Shown here: piece by piece, positions 26,447 to 34,084 of the stretch | Numbering within the stretch: position 1 is the first letter of the stretch | How the letters are laid out: each line of letters begins with the position of its first letter | Source: Candidatus Woesearchaeota archaeon | GTDB lineage: Archaea; Nanobdellota; Nanobdellia; Woesearchaeales; JAGVZT01 | DNA length: 44,833 bases | Direction of reading: 5' to 3' | NCBI GenBank assembly: GCA_018302335.1 | Contig: JAGVZT010000050.1 | Location: 1 to 44,833 of the forward strand | The notes under the pieces: generated by a model | Database searches by the model: none | What the model was told of the DNA's origin: nothing | What the model saw: the letters and a program-made list of their open reading frames with translations, nothing else | Position numbers and translations under genes: made by a program

Positions 26447-28761
26447 TGCGGAACACCCTCAAAGTACTGGTGCTGGCGGCTCTCGCGCTTGCAGCGCTTT
26501 CGGGAGCCTCGGCACAGGTGCCTGTCCCCCAGGGAATCTCCGGCACGGTCTTTGACCTCGATGGCATCACCCAGGTTCCTGCGGGGACGAACTACAGCGT
26601 GAACAACACCGCGAATGGCTTCTTCTTCCAGGGACGCACCGGAGGGGGGTACAGCACAGGGAGATACGCTGCCGCTGTCGCCGGGAATGCCGGAGACACG
26701 GTGGTGATACGGGCGTGGAATCGCGACCATGAGAGCACGCGCAGCGTCCAGCTGAACGGAGTGCTGAAGAACGTGAATCTCCTGCTGAACCTGACGCTCG
26801 AGAACAGCGCTCCGCGCATCGTGAGCATCCCTCCCGCGGCCGCCATCGAGGACGAGATGTACAGCTACCAGGCCTCAGCAGAGGACGATGAGGGCGACGC
26901 GGTGAGCTTCACCCTCCTTCTCGGCCCGCCAGGCATGGCCATCACCGGGGGACTGCTCACCTGGCTTCCGGAGAACGACGATGTCGGGCCGCACGGCGTC
27001 TCCATCCGGGTGTCCGACACTGCGCTGGCCAGCACCCAGAATTTCACCGTGACCGTGAGCAATGTAAACGATGCTCCGGAGATATATACCATCCCTCCGA
27101 CGGATGCGATTGAGGACCAGCCTTTCTCCTACCAGGTGGGCGCATCGGACGTGGACAGCGCGCTGTCCTACAGCCTCTCCGAGACCCCGGAAGGAATGGC
27201 AATCAACTCCTCAGGATACCTCTCCTGGCTTCCCACCAACGGCGATGTTGGCCTCCACAATGTCACGGTGCGAGTTTCGGACGGGGAGCTGGAGGACCTG
27301 CAGTCCTTCCAGGTGACGGTGAGCAACGTGAACGACGCGCCGTACTTCACCAGCACCCCCCCTGATTCGCTGCTGCAGGAAGAAGAGCTGAATTATCCGC
27401 TGGCCGCCGTGGACGTGGACTCCTTCCCGCTGACGTTTTCTCTCGTCGAGGCCCCGGGGGGCATGGCGCTCAACGGCAGCGTGCTCCAGTGGACCCCGGA
27501 GAACCAGGATGTGGGGCTGCACAACATCACGCTCCAGGTCACGGATGGCGAGTTCAATGACAGCCAGCGCTTCGTCCTTCTGGTGGTGAACGTCAACGAC
27601 CCTCCAGCTTTCACCACGACGCCGGTGGGCAGCGTCCTTGAGGGGCAGGAGTACCGCTATCAGGCAGACGGCACCGACCCGGACAGTGACGAGCTCGCCT
27701 TTGCTCTCCAGTCCGGCCCCTCGGGAATGGCGGTCGAGGCGTCCTCGGGGATGGTGAGCTGGCATCCGGTGCACAGGGACGTCGGGCATCATACCGTGGA
27801 GATTCTCCTGACTGACGGAAATCTCACCGCTCTGCAATCCTACCAGCTGACTGTCCAGGAAAGGAGTTCCGGGGGAGGCGGGGGGGGTGGCGGTGGCATC
27901 CCCGGCAGGCCGCCCCGCCGTCTCCATAATCTCACCGCGAGCTTCTCGGGCATGGTCCGGCGCGTTGCCCTTCATGCATACGCCTCTGCAGAGCCCTCCA
28001 TAGACGTCGAGGAGCTTCCCGGGCGGCCGCGGGCAGCAGGAAGCAGGCTCCCCGGTCCGGTCTATGGCTACCTGTCCATCTCGCTGCTCCCCTCAGAGGA
28101 GGAACCTCGCGCCGAGAGGGTGACGGTAGACTTCTCCGTCCCGCTGTCGTGGCTGGCCAGCCTCAATGTCTCCAGTTCCGAGGTACGGCTGTTTCACTAT
28201 GACGGGCAATGGGAAGCGCTTCCCACCACTCCTCTCGGCGAGCGGGACGACCTCGCGCTCTTCCGCGCCGAGGCGCCATCGCTGAGCTACTTCGCTATCG
28301 GGCTGGCCGGGCCCATCCCTGAGCCGGAGCGGCTCATGGGCGATGTGGTCGTCGTGGCTCCCCCTGTCAACTCCGTGAGCATAGGAGGCATCATCTATGC
28401 GCGCAATGGCCGGCAGGTCCGGCGCGGCACCCTCTTTGCGGTGGAGAACCCTGAGACCGGCGAGTGTGTCGAGGGCCGCACCGGAATTGCTAAGGATACC
28501 GGCAGGTTCTCAGCGATGCTGCAGGCGTCGGAAGGCGATATGCTCCATGTCTTTGTCGACCGGAAAGAGGTCCTCACCCTCCCTGCCCTGGAGGACGAGG
28601 ACCTGGACGTCCACACCAGCCTCAGGCAGGGACTCAGCTTCACCGGCCTGGCAATAGCGGTGCAGCAGCGACCGTCCCTCGTGCCAGGCAGCCTCGCTCT
28701 GGCCCTCCTGGTCGCCATCGGCGCGCTGCTCGCGATGCGCGTGAGGCTCCGGCGGGAATGA
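26443..28761 (+). CDS. Membrane-anchored cadherin-like surface protein with PGF-pre-PGF domain
   Basis: The protein has 772 residues. The start is at ATG 26443 (or the adjacent ATG 26446), overlapping the previous TGA; an ATG at 26329 is inside the upstream gene. A signal peptide (MMRNTLKVLVLAALALAALSG) is followed by one divergent PHG-type module (GISGTVFDLDGITQVPAG), four dystroglycan/cadherin-like or He_PIG repeats (about residues 120-475, with GMAI/GMAL and W-x-P-x-N-x-D-V-G motifs), a Gly9 linker near residue 480, a PGF-pre-PGF-type domain at about 500-630 (VDFSVPLSWL, LPTTPLGERDD, LSYFAIGLAG), a second divergent module, and a transmembrane helix at about 744-767 with basic tail. It is the only anchored member of this operon, so it probably ties the giant protein to the membrane (inference). 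Confidence 0.87.
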   Translation: MMRNTLKVLVLAALALAALSGASAQVPVPQGISGTVFDLDGITQVPAGTNYSVNNTANGFFFQGRTGGGYSTGRYAAAVAGNAGDTVVIRAWNRDHESTRSVQLNGVLKNVNLLLNLTLENSAPRIVSIPPAAAIEDEMYSYQASAEDDEGDAVSFTLLLGPPGMAITGGLLTWLPENDDVGPHGVSIRVSDTALASTQNFTVTVSNVNDAPEIYTIPPTDAIEDQPFSYQVGASDVDSALSYSLSETPEGMAINSSGYLSWLPTNGDVGLHNVTVRVSDGELEDLQSFQVTVSNVNDAPYFTSTPPDSLLQEEELNYPLAAVDVDSFPLTFSLVEAPGGMALNGSVLQWTPENQDVGLHNITLQVTDGEFNDSQRFVLLVVNVNDPPAFTTTPVGSVLEGQEYRYQADGTDPDSDELAFALQSGPSGMAVEASSGMVSWHPVHRDVGHHTVEILLTDGNLTALQSYQLTVQERSSGGGGGGGGGIPGRPPRRLHNLTASFSGMVRRVALHAYASAEPSIDVEELPGRPRAAGSRLPGPVYGYLSISLLPSEEEPRAERVTVDFSVPLSWLASLNVSSSEVRLFHYDGQWEALPTTPLGERDDLALFRAEAPSLSYFAIGLAGPIPEPERLMGDVVVVAPPVNSVSIGGIIYARNGRQVRRGTLFAVENPETGECVEGRTGIAKDTGRFSAMLQASEGDMLHVFVDRKEVLTLPALEDEDLDVHTSLRQGLSFTGLAIAVQQRPSLVPGSLALALLVAIGALLAMRVRLRRE

Positions 28762-31484
28762 GACCGCTTTCTCTGGTGGCGCTGATGTTTTTCCTGCTGG
28801 CCCTCGCCGTCCGCGCGCCACCACCGGAGCCATTCGGCATCAGCGGTTTTGTCTTCGATGCGGCGGGAACCATCCAGGTCCCTGTTGACACCGCGGTGAG
28901 CGTGAACGACACCAACACCTCGTCCTTTGTCAACACCACCACGGGCAACGCGCCCCAGAGCGGGTACTATTCGGTGGTCATCAACGGCAGCGTGAACGAC
29001 ACTGTGCGCGTCCGTGCATGGAACGCCACCCACTACGGCCTCACCATGGTGCGTCTCCTCGGCGACATGAGTAATGTGAATGTCTCCCTCAACCTGACTC
29101 TGCCGGGGGAGCCGAATGTCACCATCGTCCGGCCAGTGGAGGGCCAGATATTCCTCCTTGGCAACGGCACGGTCATCCAGGCGAATGTGAGTGTCGCGGG
29201 ACCGAGGGATGCGGTGAACTGCTCTGCCACGGTGGCCTTCACCTCTCCGGGACTGTTCGCGCTGGGCACCAATGCGACGCAATTCCTGGGCAACCTCACT
29301 CTGGGCACAGGGACCCTCGTCAACTGGAGCGCCCTTGCGAACGCCACCGGCATCACCGATGTGACCGTCCAGGTGAACTGCTCCGACCTTTATGGAGGCG
29401 TTGTCAGCGATGCGGACACCGCCTCCAATGTGCGGGTGAGGAGCGCTCTCCCGCCCAGCCCGCACGGGACAGCGGGCTGGATATTCGCGCGGGACGGCGC
29501 CACGCAGATGCCTCTTGGCACGTTCTATTCCATCAATGATTCCGATACCGGCTTCTATATGGAGAACGTGACCAGGATACCTTTCCCGGGCTTCACAGGG
29601 CGCTACTCGGAGACCCTGAACGGCACGGACGGCGACCTCGTCACCGTACGCGCATGGAACAGCACCCATTACGGCCGGACCACGGTGCTGCTCCTGGGCG
29701 ACATGGATGGCGTCAACGTGTCTCTCAACCTCACGTTTCCCGGGGAGCCCAATGTGACGCTGCTCAGCCCCATGGACGGCGCGGTGTTCCTCTCCGGAAG
29801 CAATGTCACCATCCAGGCCAACGTGACCGCTGTCGGCGCCCAGGATGCGGTGGACTGCAACGCCACGGTGGTCCTCACCTCCTCCGGCGTCCTTTCCCTC
29901 CTCGGCAGCGCCTCCCAGTCCCTCGGCAATCTCACCCTGGGAAGCTCGACACTGGTCAACTGGAGCGCCCTGGCGAATGCCACCGGCATCACCGACGTGC
30001 GGGTGTGGGTGAACTGCTCCGACCCGTCGAGCGAGCCGACGAGCGATGCTGACACCGCGTCGAACGTCCGGGTGCGCAGCTCCCTGCCGCCCTCGCCGCA
30101 CGGCATCGCCGGCTGGATATTCCGCCAGGACAACATAACCCAGGTCCCACTCGGCACGGACTATTCCATCAACGACACCGACACAGGATTTTACTTCGTG
30201 AACGTGACGCGCATCCCGTTCCCGGGCTTCTCCGGCCGCTATTCGGAAACAGTGGATGGGAGCGATGGCGACCTCATCGCGGTCCGGGCGTGGAACAGCA
30301 CCCATTACGGCCGGTCCGACGTCCTCCTTCTGGGGGACATGGACAATGTGAACGTCACCATCAACCTCACGCGGGGGAGCGAGGCCAATGTGACCATCGT
30401 CTTTCCCCCGGACAATGTCGCCATGGGAAGGAACCGGGTGCGGAATGTGACCGCGAGGGTGATGGTCCTTGGCAATGACGGGGAGAACTGCTCCGCAACG
30501 GTTTCCTTCTCCAATGAGACCGTCCTGAACCTCACCGCCGGGGAGCCGGAGACGAAGGAGCTAGGCAACATCTCCTGGCTGAGCTTCACCTTCGTCTCCT
30601 GGAATGTCACTGCGGAGGTAGGTGTAACCAACGTCACGGTGAACGCGACCTGTCTTTCCGACGCAGATAACCTGGAGCATCTCGCCGCGGACACCATCCT
30701 GGCGAACATCACCTTCCCTGCTCTCGCGGTGAGCAGCGTGGTGGTGAGCAACCCGGTGAATCTTCTCGCGGGAAGCGTGCAGCTCGTGTGGTGCAACGCC
30801 ACCATCATGGACGAGAACTACGCTGGCAATATCACCCTCGTGAACGCCACGCTGTTCCAGAATCCCGGAAGCGCTCCCACGGCCGCAGACGACAACAACG
30901 TCCACTACACGAATGCCAGCTGCCAGAACGTCTCGAACGGAGAGTTCGAGGCGAACTACTCCTGCGGATTCGCGGTGTGGTACTACACGAACAACGGGAG
31001 CTGGGAGTGCAACGTCACCGCGTCCGATGCCGTCTCCGGCAACGAGAACAGCACCTCCAACACGACCATGGTGAACACGCTCTTCGCCATCGGAGCGGAC
31101 CCGGTGCTTGATTTCGGCAGCCTCGCTCCGGGAGCGACGTCGCCGCTCGACGTGAACCTGACCCTGCACAACTACGGCAATGTCGCGTTCAACCTCTCGC
31201 TGGAGGGCAATGCCGTCTCTGACAACGACGGCCTCGCGATGAACTGCTCCCGCGGGAACATCTCCATCGACCTCGAGCGGTACTTCAACCTCGCAGGGCT
31301 TCCTTACGGTCAGATGGTCAATCTCACCGGCGACCCCATGCTCGTGGACAACTTCACCCTTTACCAGCGCACCAACGACACCGCACAGGACGAGGACAGG
31401 AACCTCACGTACTGGAAGCTCCAGGTACCTTATGGCACGCGGGGGGCGTGCAACGGCACCGTGACCGCTCTCGCCACGGCCTAG
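28758..31484 (+). CDS. Secreted surface protein with three PHG modules
   Basis: The protein has 908 residues; the ATG overlaps the upstream TGA. Signal peptide MRPLSLVALMFFLLALAVRA. Three modules of about 210 residues start near residues 24, 234 and 446 (PFGISGFVFDAAG, PHGTAGWIFARDG, PHGIAGWIFRQDN), each with a first half ending 'RAWNxTHYGRTxVLLLGDM' and a second Cys-containing half. They are close paralogues of the modules in the 5452 protein. The C-terminal 250 residues form two further beta domains with several Cys (AMNCSRGN, RGACNGT). No anchor was seen. It is the last gene of the HTH-giant operon; its TAG stop shares CTAG with the convergent transporter gene. Sequon density suggests heavy N-glycosylation. 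Confidence 0.87.
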   Translation: MRPLSLVALMFFLLALAVRAPPPEPFGISGFVFDAAGTIQVPVDTAVSVNDTNTSSFVNTTTGNAPQSGYYSVVINGSVNDTVRVRAWNATHYGLTMVRLLGDMSNVNVSLNLTLPGEPNVTIVRPVEGQIFLLGNGTVIQANVSVAGPRDAVNCSATVAFTSPGLFALGTNATQFLGNLTLGTGTLVNWSALANATGITDVTVQVNCSDLYGGVVSDADTASNVRVRSALPPSPHGTAGWIFARDGATQMPLGTFYSINDSDTGFYMENVTRIPFPGFTGRYSETLNGTDGDLVTVRAWNSTHYGRTTVLLLGDMDGVNVSLNLTFPGEPNVTLLSPMDGAVFLSGSNVTIQANVTAVGAQDAVDCNATVVLTSSGVLSLLGSASQSLGNLTLGSSTLVNWSALANATGITDVRVWVNCSDPSSEPTSDADTASNVRVRSSLPPSPHGIAGWIFRQDNITQVPLGTDYSINDTDTGFYFVNVTRIPFPGFSGRYSETVDGSDGDLIAVRAWNSTHYGRSDVLLLGDMDNVNVTINLTRGSEANVTIVFPPDNVAMGRNRVRNVTARVMVLGNDGENCSATVSFSNETVLNLTAGEPETKELGNISWLSFTFVSWNVTAEVGVTNVTVNATCLSDADNLEHLAADTILANITFPALAVSSVVVSNPVNLLAGSVQLVWCNATIMDENYAGNITLVNATLFQNPGSAPTAADDNNVHYTNASCQNVSNGEFEANYSCGFAVWYYTNNGSWECNVTASDAVSGNENSTSNTTMVNTLFAIGADPVLDFGSLAPGATSPLDVNLTLHNYGNVAFNLSLEGNAVSDNDGLAMNCSRGNISIDLERYFNLAGLPYGQMVNLTGDPMLVDNFTLYQRTNDTAQDEDRNLTYWKLQVPYGTRGACNGTVTALATA

Positions 31485-32266
31485 GCCAGTCCGCGCAGCA
31501 GGAACCCGACGAGGTACGCTGCGGCCGCGGCGATGCCGCCCACGAAGAGTATCTCCAGGCCGGAGAGCCACCACCGCTTGCCCGTGACGTACGTACGCAG
31601 GGAGCCGACCGTGAAGAGCGTGGCTCCGGTCGCTGCCACTGCGATGGGGAAGGTGTTCCTGACAGGGAGGAAGTGCGAGAGCACATAGACGGCGAGGGGC
31701 ATGAACCCCGCGGCGAGGAAGGAGAGGAAGGTCGCCGCGCCGGCCCTGAAAGGGGACCGCTCCTCATCGACATGCATATTCAGCTCGTCAATCATCATGG
31801 TGTCTATCCACACCTTCTTGTCGGAGGTGATGACCTTCACTGCGCGCTCCAGGTCCTCGCCGCGGAAGCCCTTCTTGCGGTAGATCTGGCGGACTTCCTC
31901 CACCTCTCCGTGCGGCACGTTGTCAATCTCCCACGCCTCTCGCTCCCGCTCCCGCTGGTGGTACTCGCGCTCGCTCTTGGTGCCGAGGTAGTTCCCGATG
32001 GCCATCGACAGGCCGTCGCCGAGGAGATTCGCGAAGCCGAGGATGAGGACTATGGAGGTGCTGAGCGACGCGCCTGCGACGCCGGACACCACCGCGAACG
32101 TGGTGACGATGCCATCAATCGCGCCATAGACCATGTCACCGAGGTAGCGTCCGCCACCGCGGGAGTGGATCCACTTGTCTATTTCCTTTAGGCTATGGGC
32201 CTTCTTGGCGCCTTCGAGGTCCTTGCCGTCGAATGCCCTGCGCGCGTCGGAAAGCCGTGATGCCAT
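31481..32266 (-). CDS. VIT1/CCC1-family Fe/Mn transporter
   Basis: The protein has 261 residues. The family signature is clear: LGDMVYGAIDGIVTTFAVVSGVAGA in the first transmembrane region, then a helix with LGFANLLGDGLSMAIGNYLG, a cytosolic charged linker with an E-rich segment (about residues 100-170; YHQREREREAWEID) that binds metal in the family, and three C-terminal helices. VIT1/CCC1 proteins move Fe2+/Mn2+ out of the cytosol, in prokaryotes probably for metal detoxification (family knowledge). The gene has its own TATA and probably a leaderless mRNA. Its stop overlaps the convergent surface-protein gene by CTAG. Confidence 0.9.
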   Translation of the reverse strand: MASRLSDARRAFDGKDLEGAKKAHSLKEIDKWIHSRGGGRYLGDMVYGAIDGIVTTFAVVSGVAGASLSTSIVLILGFANLLGDGLSMAIGNYLGTKSEREYHQREREREAWEIDNVPHGEVEEVRQIYRKKGFRGEDLERAVKVITSDKKVWIDTMMIDELNMHVDEERSPFRAGAATFLSFLAAGFMPLAVYVLSHFLPVRNTFPIAVAATGATLFTVGSLRTYVTGKRWWLSGLEILFVGGIAAAAAYLVGFLLRGLA

Positions 32267-32285
32267 GGACTCACTTCCTTTCAGG

Positions 32286-32293
32286 GCATTTAA
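32286..32293 (-). promoter_or_regulatory. TATA box of VIT1-family gene
   Basis: On the minus strand TTAAATGC is centred about 25 nt from the ATG at 32266, so a leaderless transcript is expected. Confidence 0.5.
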
Positions 32294-32407
32294 GAATGTT
32301 TTGCTACCCTGGAACCACGGCCGGGAGAACGCGCGGGTTCCGTGCTGTAATGCCGGAGCTTCTGAGGAGCTCGGCCGCTGCTGTCACCAGTCTCTTCTGC
32401 GGGGCTC

Positions 32408-33169
32408 CTACCAGAACACGCTGTACAGCAGCAGCGCGCCTCCTGTGAGAATCACCAGCGCGACAATGACACTCAGCAGGCTTTCCTTGACATGGTGGGA
32501 GACACGAGAGCCCAGCGCCACTGCAGGCACCCCCCCGAGCAGGAACGGGACCAGGGTGGAGAGATGCACTGTCCCGGCCACGATGTAGATAAGTCCTGGT
32601 ACGCCAGTGAGAACCGCGCTGACGAGCAACTGGGTTGCGACTGCCTGGAGGCTTCCCAGGCTGAAGAGGAGCGTAAGCGCGAGGGCGACGAACCCTGCGC
32701 CTACCGAGGTCGCCGCGAAGACCATGCCGCAGAACGCCCCGGCGGCGATGCCTTGCCAGGCCGCGCCCTTCTCGCGTGGCGTGGACCGCGCTGGCAACAG
32801 CCCGTTCAGCAGCTGCACCATGCCGAAGAAGAGCAGGAGGATGCCAACCGCGATGGAGACCGTCCGGTCGAAGGCAGCCTCTCTCAGGAGGTCAGCATGC
32901 AGGGCGTGGACGTAGAGCACCATGGCAATGCCCGCAGGAATGCCCCCAAGGAGGAGCCACCCCGCAGAGCGCCAGTCCACTTCCTTCCAGTGCTGGGCGA
33001 GGGATTCCGTGCGGATGATGGCATTGAACGCGAGGGAGATGGCCACCGCATCTCCTGCGGGTACTCGGAAGAGGGTAACGAGCAGGGGAAAGAAGAGCAT
33101 CGGACCCCCGAGGCCAGATGTGCCCACCAGAAAGCCGCAGAGCGCCCCTACTGCTATCTCGAGCCACAT
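32408..33169 (-). CDS. TauE/SafE (TSUP) family permease
   Basis: The protein has 253 residues with about eight hydrophobic helices. The N-terminus (IAVGALCGFLVGTSGLGGPML) and the internal repeat (GIAAGAFCGMVFAATSVGAGF) are the paired TSUP signatures. Members export or take up sulfite, sulfoacetate or other small organic anions; the substrate cannot be assigned. The start ATG at 33169 is one base beyond the 3' end of a tRNA-Ser gene, with no room for a promoter or SD, so it probably depends on tRNA transcription and on tRNase Z cleavage for a leaderless message. The 140 nt between its stop and the VIT1 gene start hold only the VIT1 promoter. Confidence 0.88.
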   Translation of the reverse strand: MWLEIAVGALCGFLVGTSGLGGPMLFFPLLVTLFRVPAGDAVAISLAFNAIIRTESLAQHWKEVDWRSAGWLLLGGIPAGIAMVLYVHALHADLLREAAFDRTVSIAVGILLLFFGMVQLLNGLLPARSTPREKGAAWQGIAAGAFCGMVFAATSVGAGFVALALTLLFSLGSLQAVATQLLVSAVLTGVPGLIYIVAGTVHLSTLVPFLLGGVPAVALGSRVSHHVKESLLSVIVALVILTGGALLLYSVFW

Positions 33170-33170
33170 A

Positions 33171-33291
33171 CGCCGGGGATGGGATTTGAACCCATAGTTC
33201 CGTGAGGAAACCGGTTATCTTCACTTGCATGAAGGACTTGCCTTCGGGCAAGTTTCAAGACCGGCGCACTACCAGGTTATGCGACCCCGGC
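33171..33291 (-). tRNA. tRNA-Ser(UGA) with 37-nt intron
   Basis: Read on the minus strand. The acceptor GCCGGGG pairs with CCCCGGC and is followed by discriminator G73. The D arm is GCA/TGC, the anticodon stem CCGGT/ACCGG, and the loop CTTGAA-A contains UGA at 33257-33255. The long variable arm (TTCC-TCAC-GGAA) and G73 mark a class II serine tRNA. The T arm is ATGGG-TTCAAAT-CCCAT. An intron at 33217-33253 lies between positions 37 and 38, the canonical archaeal site, and folds into a 7-bp hairpin ACTTGCC-CGAA-GGCAAGT. CCA is not encoded. The exact splice point can shift by one A. Confidence 0.93.
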
Positions 33292-33315
33292 ATACGCCTC
33301 GGCTTATTCCCGGTG

Positions 33316-33323
33316 CTTTTAAT
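33316..33323 (-). promoter_or_regulatory. TATA box of tRNA-Ser (and probably TSUP) transcript
   Basis: On the minus strand ATTAAAAG is centred about 28 nt upstream of the tRNA 5' end. Confidence 0.55.
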
Positions 33324-33334
33324 GCTTTCCCGCG

Positions 33335-33841
33335 TCAGATTCCCCACTTCAGTCTCTTGAGGTGCATGGCAGGACCAACAATGGCAGCCTCGTCTCTCCC
33401 GAGGGTGATGGTGATTTTCCCAGCGAGGAGGCCAGCCCTGAAGGTAGGCTTGTAGGTGAAAAAGGCATCGGAACCGGATTCTTGCACGTAGCCTAGCTTG
33501 GCCAGCATCGTGTTCGTCCGGTACAGGAAGTCCTGCCTGTCCGTCACGGGCGCCCTATACGTCTCGGTCTTCATGACCCATGTCATCGCCCCCCCAAACA
33601 GCAGGCCGAAGAGAATGCCTGAGGCGACGGCTCCCGAGAGGGGCATGCCATTGACCGCGTGCATGGCCGTGCCGTACAGGACGGCGAAGAGGATGCCGGA
33701 GACGACGGAGAACAAGAGGAAGGTGCGGAGCCGCCCCTCGGGCTGCACTTGCCCCTCTATCTTTGCTCCGCAGCCGAAGCAGAACTTGTCCGTTTCCTCG
33801 ACGCGGCCGCCGCAGCGGGCGCAGGCTTTTGATGTAGACAC
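33335..33841 (-). CDS. Zinc-ribbon membrane protein of unknown function
   Basis: I chose the GTG at 33841 (168 residues) because it lies about 27 nt from a TATA box and begins just before the zinc ribbon; an upstream ATG at 33958 would need to run through that promoter. Residues 7-30 contain CARCGG and CFGCGAK, a CxxC...CxxC zinc ribbon. Two transmembrane helices follow (about 47-95: LFSVVSGILFAVLYGTA and VASGILFGLLFGGAM). The C-terminal 65 residues are soluble with a 'YVQESGSDAFFTYKPTF' strand pair. Such architectures are common in archaea and bacteria and no specific role can be assigned. Confidence 0.75.
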   Translation of the reverse strand: MSTSKACARCGGRVEETDKFCFGCGAKIEGQVQPEGRLRTFLLFSVVSGILFAVLYGTAMHAVNGMPLSGAVASGILFGLLFGGAMTWVMKTETYRAPVTDRQDFLYRTNTMLAKLGYVQESGSDAFFTYKPTFRAGLLAGKITITLGRDEAAIVGPAMHLKRLKWGI

Positions 33842-33862
33842 AATGCACGCCCGGGTGCCAGC

Positions 33863-33873
33863 GGTTAAAATAG
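33863..33873 (-). promoter_or_regulatory. TATA box of zinc-ribbon membrane protein
   Basis: On the minus strand CTATTTTAACC is centred 27 nt upstream of the GTG at 33841 and decides that start. Confidence 0.5.
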
Positions 33874-33965
33874 TTTTCTGGGCACCTGAGTAAGGGCTAT
33901 CACCCGAGGAAGGAAGTGCGGCGGGGGACAAACGTTGCGGAAGGTTTCCGGCTTTCACCGCGAAA

Positions 33966-33976
33966 GGTATTTTAAG
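33966..33976 (+). promoter_or_regulatory. TATA box of small membrane peptide operon
   Basis: GGTATTTTAAG is centred 27 nt upstream of the GTG at 33998. The divergent zinc-ribbon gene's promoter lies about 100 nt away. Confidence 0.5.
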
Positions 33977-33997
33977 TGTGGTGGAGGTCCACAGGCT

Positions 33998-34084
33998 GTG
34001 AAAGTTGACCCTGTGGTGATAGGGCTGGTTACTCTGCTTGTCCTGCTCCTCCTGCTGCTCGCAAAGATGCTGTGGGGTGGCTAG
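33998..34084 (+). CDS. 28-residue single-helix membrane peptide
   Basis: The frame starts at GTG 33998, preceded by GGAGGT (33983-33988) and by a TATA box at leaderless spacing. The peptide is a short KVDPVV head, a nearly pure Leu/Val helix (IGLVTLLVLLLLLLA) and a KMLWGG tail. The TAG stop is followed immediately by the ATG of the coiled-coil membrane protein, the same zero-gap junction seen at 5451/5452 and 9609/9610. It is probably a small integral membrane partner of the next protein (inference). It is too short for standard gene callers. Confidence 0.55.
   Translation: MKVDPVVIGLVTLLVLLLLLLAKMLWGG

Noticed and set aside
33841-33958. N-terminal extension of the zinc-ribbon membrane protein
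   Set aside because: The extension crosses a TATA box and has no conserved features; the ribbon begins just after the GTG at 33841.
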